From CAZXVW01 sp964644025 (lineage in GTDB: Bacteria > Acidobacteriota > Terriglobia > Bryobacterales > Bryobacteraceae): 21,597 nt of DNA. A model generated the notes under the pieces. The model was not told the DNA's origin. It worked only from the letters and a program-made list of their open reading frames with translations, and ran no database searches. The number at the start of each line of letters is the position of its first letter. Positions within the stretch are counted from its first letter, which is position 1. Where the stretch lies: positions 1-21,597 of the forward strand of contig CAZXVW010000056.1 of assembly GCA_964644025.1 (NCBI GenBank). The letters run 5' to 3'. Both the position numbers and the translations under genes were made by a program. Positions 1 through 5,565 of the stretch are shown here, piece after piece.

Positions 1-514
1 GTCCGCCAGTGTCCACTCCGCTGCGCTCCGGGACACAGGGGACAGTCCCAGACGTGGCTGGTCGCTAGTCGCTGGTCGGGCGGTGGGGAGCGTGGGGAGT
101 GCTGGCGGTATGTATTGGTTAAATCGGGTGAAGCGGGGGCAAAGGCGGAAAAGATGGCGGGAAAGTGAGGGCTTGGCCGGGGTTTTGGGGGTCAAACCCG
201 CCAGTTCGCCCTGTTGGCGCTGATGCGGCCAAGTGCTCACGTCGGAGGAATAGAGGCCCTCCCGGCGCCGGTCTCGGTTCCATGCTTTTCAAGTTCAACT
301 TATTCATTGACTATCATTCCTTCTCCGTCCTCGACAGTAACTTAGGCTGGGGAAGGTGTCTCACTCATGTTGGCACAGAGGGGAGCGCCGACTGAAGCGC
401 CGGAATGGCGGGGGTGACTCCGACCGCCCCACAGACAATCAGACTTGCCGACCCATAACTTAGTAGGCAAGAAATGGTCTTGACGATGGGCCACTTTCAT
501 CCGACAATCGACTC
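1..514. other. Non-coding stretch before the cupin gene
   Basis: I see no convincing gene here. Open frames on both strands are short, proline- or arginine-rich and resemble no family I know. The first 80 bases hold small repeats (listed separately). A spaced inverted repeat, CTTGCC at 444-449 and GGCAAG at 466-471, lies 43 bp before the cupin start and could be an operator, but nothing in the window names a regulator. No clear -35/-10 pair stands out. Confidence 0.5.
9..81. repeat. REP-like hairpin plus short tandem repeat
   Basis: GTGTCC (9-14) and GGACAC (31-36) form a perfect 6-bp stem. A second, competing stem is GGGAC (30-34) with GTCCC (45-49). From 61 a 7-nt unit is repeated as GTCGCTA, GTCGCTG and a degenerate GTCGGGC. 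Such GGGGACAGTCCC-type hairpins and GTCGCT tandems are common as dispersed extragenic elements in large soil-bacterial genomes. That this one is dispersed genome-wide is inference, because only one copy is visible here. Confidence 0.35.
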
Positions 515-1069
515 ATGCTGCTGAACAAGTCCTTTCTCGGAGGTTTTGCTCCTGCGCTGTTGCTCTTGGCCGGGAGCACGTATCTGCGGGACGTTGTGGT
601 GGCTGCGGAAGCGCCGGGCAAGGCGGGCCACGTGTTCGTCAAACGCGCTGCGGTCGAGGCACTCAAGCCCTCGGCGACTTCGATCAGCCGGGTCATGCTC
701 AGCGCGGATCAGACCGACGGCCGCTACTCGATCATTGACGAGATCTTCAAGCCGGGTATGAAGAGCTTTGGCCACATGCACGCCTATCACGCCGAGACGT
801 TCCTCGTCCTCGACGGCCAGATGAAGTGGACGGTCGGCGGCGAAACGCAAGTGCTGGGAGCTGGCGACCTGGTCTACATCCCTCCGGATACGCCACACTT
901 TGCCGAGGTTGTCGGCGACAAGGATGTCCACGCTATCATGATCTACGAGCCCGGGGGATACGAGTACGGCCTCCGCCGCCGCATTGAAACGACGCCGGAG
1001 CAGAGGAAGGATCCGGAATACCGGCGCCGGATGATGCAACTCTCCGATGTCGTACCGCTCTCGAGGTAG
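515..1069 (+). CDS. Cupin-domain protein, probably exported
   Basis: This 184-aa protein has a single cupin barrel over roughly residues 75-145. Motif 1 appears as GHMHAYHAETFLVLDG, with likely metal ligands His87, His89 and Glu94. Motif 2 appears as GDLVYIPPDTPHF, with His128 as the fourth ligand. Small one-domain cupins bind Fe, Mn or Zn and serve as dioxygenases, isomerases or sensors; the sequence does not say which. The N-terminus (residues 6-31) is hydrophobic and looks like a secretion signal or anchor, ending near VVVAAEA. No good ribosome binding site precedes the ATG, so the start could be slightly different. The next frame downstream holds a truncated NmrA/SDR-type stump, so the cupin may once have been followed by an oxidoreductase gene. 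Confidence 0.8.
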   Translation: MLLNKSFLGGFAPALLLLAGSTYLRDVVVAAEAPGKAGHVFVKRAAVEALKPSATSISRVMLSADQTDGRYSIIDEIFKPGMKSFGHMHAYHAETFLVLDGQMKWTVGGETQVLGAGDLVYIPPDTPHFAEVVGDKDVHAIMIYEPGGYEYGLRRRIETTPEQRKDPEYRRRMMQLSDVVPLSR

Positions 1070-1073
1070 GGTC

Positions 1074-1163
1074 GTGAGTTCCAGAATTGCGGTGACCGGC
1101 GCTACGGGCGCTCTCGGCTGCCGTGTCGCGAGACGACTCGCCGATTGTGGCGTCGCCCAGTGA
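1074..1163 (+). pseudogene. Truncated NmrA/SDR-type NAD(P)-binding gene, N-terminal stump
   Basis: A GTG just after the cupin stop opens 29 codons reading VSSRIAVTGATGALG followed by CRVARRLADCGVAQ and TGA. The TGATGxLG pattern after a beta strand is the dinucleotide-binding start of NmrA-like and extended SDR proteins, for example the quinone-reductase QorB type. Real members run about 280 aa; here everything after the first beta-alpha unit is missing. A purine-rich GAGGTAGGG at 1062-1070 could serve as its ribosome binding site. The reading breaks exactly where the degenerate reverse-strand remnant begins, which suggests a deletion or insertion junction near 1160. No other piece of the gene is found in the window. 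Confidence 0.6.
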
Positions 1164-1512
1164 TTGATTGTGCGAGACGAATCCCGTGCGCCGAAGCTGG
1201 CGGAGGCGGAAGTCGCGACGGGGGAGGCGGGTGGAAATTGGGCTCGAATCGCCGGTTTTTCGCCTTCGCAGGCGGGATGCGGGGGGCGGCGATGGGCGTG
1301 GGGGCGGGCGGACGGCGGAAATCCTCGGCCGGGGAGGCGTCGCGGCGCTCGCGCTGGAGGGTGCGGAGCTCGCGCAGGGCGCGGGAGAGTTTCGGGTCCA
1401 GGCGCGATTCGTGGTAGGAGAGCTTGACCAGCGCGTTGGCGCCGAGGCGCGGCCTTGATTGCGGCCTGGCCGCTCCGTGGGACTCCATGAACCAGGCGAA
1501 GCGTATAACCAA
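1160..1512 (-). pseudogene. Degenerate remnant of a conserved hypothetical protein
   Basis: Read on the reverse strand, the frame opening at 1512 carries LVKLSYHESRLDPKLSRAL then RELRTLQRERR and later AKNRRFEPNF. A different frame then gives GFVSHN at 1167-1184. The pattern 'YExRLDRxLxRALxELxxLQxxR ... GFVSxN' matches, from memory, the C-terminal half of hypothetical proteins abundant in Acidobacteriota. Here the N-terminal half is missing and the conserved pieces lie in two frames, so I call it a decayed fragment. The identification rests on recognition of the pattern and could be wrong; the frameshift itself is plain. Confidence 0.4.
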
Positions 1513-1962
1513 GGGTCCGGCGCTCGGCCGAGCGCCTCAACAGAACCAGGGGCGAAGACACAAAATCCCTGACACTCCCTGAGCAACGGGCCGCCGCTCA
1601 GGCGGTTAATCTACTATCTGAATCGCATGCCCCAAATGGTCCTCACCCCCAGCGTCGTGAGCTGTCCCAGCTTCCCGCGATAGCGCATTTCGCCACACAG
1701 ACCTCGATCGCCGAGTTCCTGTGACCTCCGTTGTATATCGCCTCGAACTCGGCCTGCGGCGCGCGGCCCAACGGTTCCGGGGGCCGGCGATGACGGAACC
1801 AATCCGCCCACTTCCGGATGCTGTCCTGAGCTACGGTTTGCGACAGAGGTCCTGCCGCTGACTGCCGGCAGCGATCGGGGCGCCGGTTGAGCGCAATCCC
1901 GGGAGAAGATCCGCGGGAATCCGGTGCGCATCTGCCTCTTGGCGTGAACCGGCCGCGGCCGG
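1513..1962. other. Non-coding region with possible transposon debris
   Basis: No intact gene is visible. On the reverse strand at about 1730-1810 a short stretch reads ADWFRHRRPPEPLGRAPQAE followed by FEAIY, which resembles the C-terminal end of IS3-family integrase-type transposases (RPHxxLGxxxPxEFExxY). At 1555-1578 ACACAAAATCCCTGACACTC resembles the terminal repeats of some IS256-type elements. Neither has a partner end or an open transposase frame, so both are weak hints of old insertions. A 14-bp perfect palindrome, CCGGCCGCGGCCGG at 1949-1962, lies just before the atp promoter. Confidence 0.3.
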
Positions 1963-1993
1963 CTGGCAGCACGATTTCCACTCACTCTATAAT
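1963..1993 (+). promoter_or_regulatory. Probable sigma-70-type promoter of the Fo ATP synthase genes
   Basis: A perfect TATAAT lies at 1988-1993. The best upstream match to a -35 is CTGGCA at 1963-1968 (4 of 6 bases), with a long 19-bp spacer. Transcription would begin near 2000, giving an untranslated leader of about 60 nt before the atpZ-like gene. The 14-bp palindrome abutting the -35 could be a regulator site, but no regulator is suggested by the window. Confidence 0.5.
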
Positions 1994-2017
1994 TGGAGCA
2001 ATACGAGGCGCCGGGTA

Positions 2018-2034
2018 GCCGGCCGTGAGCCGGC
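2018..2034 (+). promoter_or_regulatory. Leader hairpin before the atp genes
   Basis: GCCGGC (2018-2023) and GCCGGC (2029-2034) are self-complementary and can form a 6-bp all-GC stem with a 5-nt loop in the leader RNA, 27 nt before the first start codon. It has no U-tract and is not a standard terminator. It may affect mRNA stability or access to the weak ribosome binding site. Confidence 0.35.
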
Positions 2035-2061
2035 GGATTGTGTCCCCGGCAGGCCGAGCCG

Positions 2062-2280
2062 ATGAAGCAAACCAAGCGCCGCAGCGGGTGGGTCCAGGTA
2101 GCCCGGTATTCCCAGATCGCTTTCCTCATCCCGTGCAGCCTCCTGGTGGGCTACGCGATCGGCTACTACCTGGACAAGGCTTTCGGCACCACGTTCCTCC
2201 GCGTGATCGGGTTGCTGGTGGGAATGGTTTCCGGCTTCATCGAGATGATCCGGGAGATCCAGAAGAACAATCGTGACTGA
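2062..2280 (+). CDS. AtpZ/AtpI-family small membrane protein of the ATP synthase operon
   Basis: This 72-aa protein has two transmembrane segments (about residues 17-36 and 44-62) joined by a YYLDKAFGT loop. That hairpin with GYxxD is the hallmark of AtpZ/AtpI-type proteins encoded ahead of F-type ATP synthase genes. In alkaliphilic Bacillus AtpZ and AtpI are reported to act in divalent cation uptake, and AtpI assists c-ring assembly; either role may apply. I prefer the ATG at 2062 to an upstream in-frame GTG at 2038, because the added residues are not conserved-looking. The ribosome binding site is weak in both cases. The end overlaps the next gene by 8 nt (GTGACTGA), suggesting translational coupling. 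Confidence 0.75.
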   Translation: MKQTKRRSGWVQVARYSQIAFLIPCSLLVGYAIGYYLDKAFGTTFLRVIGLLVGMVSGFIEMIREIQKNNRD

Positions 2281-2668
2281 GGTTCCCAGCCAGGACGAAC
2301 TGTTCTACCGGCGGGCCATGCGCCGGATTTACCTCAATATCTTGTGGCTGTCAGTGGCCGGGGTGATGGTGGCTGCGTGGCGCCTGGGGCTTGCCTGGGC
2401 GCTGGGGTTCCTCATCGGGGCCTCGGCCTCGGCCATCAACTTCCGCTGGCTGCACAACATGGTGGACTCGGTGGGTCCGGACAGCCGGAAGCCGGGCAAG
2501 AAGCTGGGCTTGTTTCTTTCGTTCCGGTACCTGCTTTTGGGGGGCGCCGGCTATGTTATAGTGAGATACTTTGAAGTCGATATCATGGCCGCGCTGGTCG
2601 GCCTGTTCGTCGCCGTAGCCGCCGTTTTGGCCGAAGTCCTTTACGAGTTGATCTATGCCCGAGCATGA
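2273..2668 (+). CDS. atpI: ATP synthase protein I (AtpI-like assembly factor)
   Basis: This 131-aa protein with a GTG start has four predicted membrane helices (about residues 20-38, 41-60, 81-101 and 106-126) and a short basic loop with DSRKPGKK. Size, topology and position directly before subunit a fit the ATP-synt_I family. AtpI is thought to help assemble the c-ring or stabilise the rotor and is often dispensable. It overlaps the upstream gene by 8 nt and atpB by 14 nt, so the three are probably translated as a coupled unit. Sequence conservation in this family is low, so the call leans on topology and neighbours. Confidence 0.8.
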   Translation: MTEVPSQDELFYRRAMRRIYLNILWLSVAGVMVAAWRLGLAWALGFLIGASASAINFRWLHNMVDSVGPDSRKPGKKLGLFLSFRYLLLGGAGYVIVRYFEVDIMAALVGLFVAVAAVLAEVLYELIYARA

Positions 2669-3392
2669 ACTCTGGATCACCGCGCTGTTCAACAAGTATC
2701 TGGCGGGAGCCGGCAACGCCGCCCTGGCGCTGGTGGGCACGCAGGCGCAGGACCCGGCCAAACCGTGGGTCAATTCCATGACGATGCAGATTGTGGTGGC
2801 GCTGATCCTCATGGTACTCGCCTTGCTGCTGAGGCCGCGCCTGTCGATGGACAGACCCGGTAAACTGCAGCATACCGCCGAGCTGGTTTACGGGTTCTTG
2901 CGGGGGCAGAGTGACGAGATCATCGGAGATCAGGGGCGGAAGTACCTGCACATGTTCGCCAGCGTGTTCATTTTCATCCTGGCGGCGAACCTGTTGGGGA
3001 CGATTCCCACGCTGGAAACGCCGACGTTGCATCCGGAAGTTCCGCTGGGCTGCGCGGTGGCCGTCTTCCTTTACTACCATCTGATGGGGCTGCGGGCGCT
3101 CGGGCCGGTGAAGTATCCGCTCAGCCTGGCGGGTCCGTCGCTGTGGATGGCGCCGCTCATGCTGCCGATTGAGATCATCAGCCACCTGGCCCGGATGCTC
3201 TCGCTCACCGTTCGACTATTCGCGAACATGTTCGCCGGTGAAAACGTGTTCCTCGTCTTTCTGGGGCTGACCTATGTTGGGGTGCCGGTGATTTTTGCCG
3301 GCTTTCACATGTTCGAGGCGCTGATTCAGGCTTATATCTTCGTGCTACTCACGATGGTGTACGTGGGGGAGGCGGTGGCCCACGAACACTGA
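2655..3392 (+). CDS. atpB: F-type ATP synthase subunit a
   Basis: This 245-aa integral membrane protein forms the ion half-channels against the c-ring. The essential arginine is Arg187 in SLTVRLFANMFAGE, equivalent to E. coli Arg210. Glu196 matches Glu219, and His218 and Gln225 in FHMFEALIQAYIF match His245 and Gln252. An N-terminal amphipathic part precedes about five helices. Length is near the family norm. It begins inside the end of atpI and is followed, after a 106-nt spacer, by atpE. No Walker-motif or F1 genes follow within the window. Confidence 0.97.
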   Translation: MPEHELWITALFNKYLAGAGNAALALVGTQAQDPAKPWVNSMTMQIVVALILMVLALLLRPRLSMDRPGKLQHTAELVYGFLRGQSDEIIGDQGRKYLHMFASVFIFILAANLLGTIPTLETPTLHPEVPLGCAVAVFLYYHLMGLRALGPVKYPLSLAGPSLWMAPLMLPIEIISHLARMLSLTVRLFANMFAGENVFLVFLGLTYVGVPVIFAGFHMFEALIQAYIFVLLTMVYVGEAVAHEH

Positions 3393-3498
3393 CGTTTTCA
3401 TACCGGTCTAATGCGGCTTCCAGTGTGAGCCCGGCTGCTGGAGGATGACGGGAACCACCTCCTGGAAGCAATTTATAAAAAAGGAGAAGCTCAGCACG
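3393..3498 (+). promoter_or_regulatory. Spacer with translation-enhancing leader of atpE
   Basis: The 106 nt between atpB and atpE include GGAGG (3440-3444) and CCTCC (3458-3462), which could pair. An A/U-rich stretch (AATTTATAAAAAA) then runs straight into AAGGAGA at 3481-3487, 11 nt before the atpE ATG. In E. coli a U/A-rich sequence before the atpE ribosome binding site raises translation so that many c subunits are made per complex. The same logic is plausible here by position and base composition. Confidence 0.45.
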
Positions 3499-3792
3499 AT
3501 GAACACGAAACTGTTTTTGGTGTTGCTGGCCTTGTTCGTCTTTGCCAGCCCCATGATGGCCCAGGGAGGTTCGGAAACCAACTGGGTCGCCATTGCTTCC
3601 GGATTTTCGATGGCCTTTGCCTCCGGCCTGTGCGGTTTGGGCCAGGCGAAGGCCGTGGCCGCCTGCGCCGAGGGCATGGCGCGGAATCCCGCCGCCGCGG
3701 CCGCCATCCGCTTCGCTTTGATCCTCGGGTTGGCATTCATCGAGTCGCTGGCCCTGTACACGCTGGTGATTGTCTTCCTGAAGGTCGTCTGA
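3499..3792 (+). CDS. atpE: F-type ATP synthase subunit c, with N-terminal signal-like extension
   Basis: The mature part is the usual helical hairpin: helix 1 carries GLCGLGQAKAVA, the loop is ARNP (residues 61-64), and helix 2 carries the ion-binding carboxylate Glu82 in AFIESLALYTLVI. Gln49, Glu82, Ser83 and Tyr87 occupy the positions of Gln32, Glu65, Ser66 and Tyr70 of the Ilyobacter tartaricus sodium-binding c-ring; the Thr67 equivalent is Leu84. The 97-aa length exceeds the usual 75-90 because residues 1-22 look like a cleavable signal peptide (hydrophobic core, then SPMMAQ). The ATG at 3499 has the good ribosome binding site AAGGAGA. Ion specificity cannot be decided from this alone. 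Confidence 0.95.
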   Translation: MNTKLFLVLLALFVFASPMMAQGGSETNWVAIASGFSMAFASGLCGLGQAKAVAACAEGMARNPAAAAAIRFALILGLAFIESLALYTLVIVFLKVV

Positions 3793-3810
3793 GGGTTTGA
3801 ACCGCCCACC

Positions 3811-3834
3811 GGCCCGCGGGGCGGCCCGCGGGCC
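3811..3834 (+). terminator. Strong hairpin after atpE
   Basis: GGCCCGCGGG (3811-3820) and CCCGCGGGCC (3825-3834) form a perfect 10-bp GC stem with a 4-nt GCGG loop, starting 18 nt after the atpE stop. No U-run follows, only CCTTCC, so it may be a Rho-assisted terminator or an mRNA 3'-end stabiliser. It marks the end of the Fo transcript, consistent with missing downstream atp genes. Confidence 0.6.
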
Positions 3835-4003
3835 CCTTCCATCTCGAGCCACAGCCACGGAGGTAGTGGTCGCGGCGACTGGCATCTTGTTTGGCCGGGA
3901 AGAGGACCCTTGCTGAACGAAGCTCCGGCACGACGCCGGGGAATGGAGCACGGCCGGGTAGACGTGCCCGCGACCGCTGTTTTTCGGGGCTGCGGAGATG
4001 TCG

Positions 4004-4009
4004 TATCAT
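4004..4009 (+). promoter_or_regulatory. Possible -10 element before the exported protein gene
   Basis: TATCAT at 4004-4009 matches the -10 consensus in 5 of 6 positions, 47 nt before the ATG at 4057. The matching -35 region is T-rich (TTTTTC near 3980) but poor. The position after the atpE hairpin makes an independent transcript for the 4057 gene plausible. Confidence 0.3.
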
Positions 4010-4056
4010 AAAAAGGTAGGGTGCCTTTACAGATGTGAGTTTTCGCGAGGCGGTTC

Positions 4057-5067
4057 ATGTTGCTGGCGCTCCTGTTGTTACTCACTTCGACTGTTTCCGG
4101 GGCACAAGGCGATGGTGCTCCACCCTCTCCAGCGGAAATCACCCCCAGTGTGCCGGGACAAGCGCATCCCCGTCTGGTAGCCGCTCCAGTAGCCGGGAAC
4201 GCGGAGACGCTGCGTCCACGACCGGGAGAACTGGCCCGGGTTGACCTCGGAACGGCTGACACGGCCGCTCGTGCCATCACGGCCGCGGATGCCTATATAG
4301 TCCCCAAGGCCGGCCTGACGGTGAAGCCGAAGCCTTACCTGATGCCCCGCGAGGGCGCTGTCTATTCGGCCCGGCGAATCTGGGCGCAGAAGCAGCAGGA
4401 GGCACGGCAGGAGGGCTTTGACTGGCGGCGCGCCATCGAGCAGTCCGGGATGTTGCTGGCCATGTCGCAGGCCTACCGCATCGCCGACCAGCCGGAGACC
4501 CGCGCCGAACTCAAGGGTCCTTTTTTCAAGGATTGGCTCAATTCGGTGCGGGGCCTGCATGGGTGGGGCGATACCGATGGCTGGCTAGCGAATTACGTGG
4601 CTCATCCCATGGAGGGCGCCGTGGCCGGCTACATCCAGATTCAGAACGACCCGAAGGGGCGGCTGCAGGAGTTCGGCAAGAGCAAGGAATACTGGAAGAG
4701 CCGCATGAAAGCGGCCGGCTGGGCCACCCTGTACAGCACTTTTTACGAACTGAGCCCGGTGGGAGACGCCGGCATCGGCAACGTGGGGCACATTGAACGC
4801 AACCCGGGCACGAAAGGGGCCGTGGACCTGGTGATCACTCCCACGTTGGGTCTGTCGCTGTTGGTGCTCGAAGACGTGCTGGACCGTTACGTGGTCTGGC
4901 CCATCGAGAGGCGAACCAACAACACGATGGCCAAGCGCCTGCTGCGGTCCTTCATTTACATGCACCATTCCTTCACGAACCTGTTCCGGTTCAAGCTGCC
5001 CTGGTATATTGACTCCCGGGGACCGGTCAACCAACCCGCAATCCGCTACAGCCAGCTACCCCGGTAG
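4057..5067 (+). CDS. Exported protein of unknown function
   Basis: This 336-aa protein starts with a clear signal peptide (hydrophobic MLLALLLLLTSTVSG, likely cut near GAQ). The first 100 residues are low-complexity, rich in Pro and Ala, and the rest is a conserved-looking domain. Marked motifs are WLANYVAHPMEGAVAGYIQ, YIQIQNDPKGR, SPVGDAGIGNVG, DLVITPTLGLS and LVLEDVLDRYV. I associate proteins with the 'HPxxGxxxGYIQIQNDP' pattern with Acidobacteriota genomes, where they are usually annotated as hypothetical. The HP-G-Y arrangement also recalls DUF3943-type outer-membrane proteins, but I cannot confirm it. GAGG at 4047-4050 supports the chosen ATG. Function unknown; envelope location is inferred. 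Confidence 0.8.
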   Translation: MLLALLLLLTSTVSGAQGDGAPPSPAEITPSVPGQAHPRLVAAPVAGNAETLRPRPGELARVDLGTADTAARAITAADAYIVPKAGLTVKPKPYLMPREGAVYSARRIWAQKQQEARQEGFDWRRAIEQSGMLLAMSQAYRIADQPETRAELKGPFFKDWLNSVRGLHGWGDTDGWLANYVAHPMEGAVAGYIQIQNDPKGRLQEFGKSKEYWKSRMKAAGWATLYSTFYELSPVGDAGIGNVGHIERNPGTKGAVDLVITPTLGLSLLVLEDVLDRYVVWPIERRTNNTMAKRLLRSFIYMHHSFTNLFRFKLPWYIDSRGPVNQPAIRYSQLPR

Positions 5068-5089
5068 CCGCGGCCGGCGGGACCGGGGT
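5058..5089 (+). terminator. Hairpin spanning the stop codon of the exported protein gene
   Basis: ACCCCGG (5058-5064) and CCGGGGT (5083-5089) pair perfectly over 7 bp. Inside, GCCG (5067-5070) and CGGC (5075-5078) add a second stem. The TAG stop (5065-5067) lies within the structure. There is no U-run, so efficient intrinsic termination is doubtful. Confidence 0.4.
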
Positions 5090-5127
5090 GGAACAATAGG
5101 GACAGAATTGAACTTCGAGGTGAGGCC

Positions 5128-5463
5128 ATGCCCGCATATTACTCTGATGAAGACCTGAATCGAATCAACGAAATCGGCGATGACGCGCCCTTGCTGTGGC
5201 AGAAGTTCCGAACCTGGTACGCTCATGTCTTCGCCGACGGTGCGCTGTCCCGCCGCCAAAAGGCCCTTATCGGGCTGGCGGTGGCGCACGCGCTGCAATG
5301 CCCTTACTCAATCGACGCCTACACCGAGGACTGCCTCGAGACGGGGTTCAACATGGCGCAGATGACCGAGGCCGTCCACGTGGCGGCCGCCATCCGGGGC
5401 GGGGCAAGCCTGATCCACGGTCTGCAGATGCGCAATACGGCTCACAAGGTAGAATCGCGCTGA
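5128..5463 (+). CDS. AhpD/carboxymuconolactone-decarboxylase-like protein with CxxS
   Basis: This 111-aa protein belongs to the CMD/AhpD fold. The region ALIGLAVAHALQCPYSIDAY and the end TEAVHVAAAIRGGASLIHGL closely resemble the 'arsenosugar biosynthesis-associated peroxidase-like' subgroup. AhpD-type enzymes use a CxxC pair as a thiol relay for peroxide reduction. Here the motif is Cys58-Pro-Tyr-Ser61, so the second cysteine is replaced by serine (codon TCA at 5308-5310). Cys69 and His84 remain. Either the second thiol is supplied by Cys69 or another protein, or the disulfide function is lost. No arsenic gene adjoins it, so the arsenic link is by family only. GAGGTGAGG before the ATG supports the start. 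Confidence 0.85.
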   Translation: MPAYYSDEDLNRINEIGDDAPLLWQKFRTWYAHVFADGALSRRQKALIGLAVAHALQCPYSIDAYTEDCLETGFNMAQMTEAVHVAAAIRGGASLIHGLQMRNTAHKVESR

Positions 5464-5468
5464 CGCGG

Positions 5469-5519
5469 TCGCGGCGGCGGTCCGGTGCCCGGGAGCCGTT
5501 CATTGCGTCACCGCCGCGA
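5469..5519 (+). terminator. Long-loop inverted repeat between the CMD-like and TPR genes
   Basis: TCGCGGCGG (5469-5477) and CCGCCGCGA (5511-5519) are a perfect 9-bp inverted repeat with a 33-nt gap. Next to it TGACGC (5461-5466, containing the stop codon) and GCGTCA (5505-5510) form a second, interleaved pair, so the two stems cross and probably compete. It could be a factor-assisted terminator or an RNA switch; there is no U-tract. Confidence 0.35.
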
Positions 5520-5543
5520 ATATGGTGAAGTGAGTTAAAAACA

Positions 5544-5556
5544 CCTCCGAAGGAGG
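5544..5556 (+). promoter_or_regulatory. Shine-Dalgarno sequence inside a small hairpin
   Basis: The ribosome binding site GGAGG (5552-5556) of the TPR gene is preceded three bases earlier by its exact complement CCTCC (5544-5548). The stem of 5 bp with a GAA loop would hide the site. The GGAGG lies 9 nt before the ATG at 5566, which decides that start over the in-frame GTG at 5560. A short stem like this may melt easily, so its regulatory effect is uncertain. Confidence 0.5.
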
Positions 5557-5565
5557 GATGTGCTG

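Noticed and set aside
61..81. CRISPR-like or satellite array
   Set aside because: Only two to three 7-nt units with no spacers; too short for either.
497..1561. 354-codon reverse-strand frame across the cupin gene
   Set aside because: Arg/Pro/Ala-rich low-complexity translation, antisense to a clear cupin; only its upstream part overlaps a possible remnant.
2038..2061. Upstream GTG start for the atpZ-like gene
   Set aside because: It would add eight residues (MCPRQAEP) unlike the family's N-terminus, and its ribosome binding site is no better.
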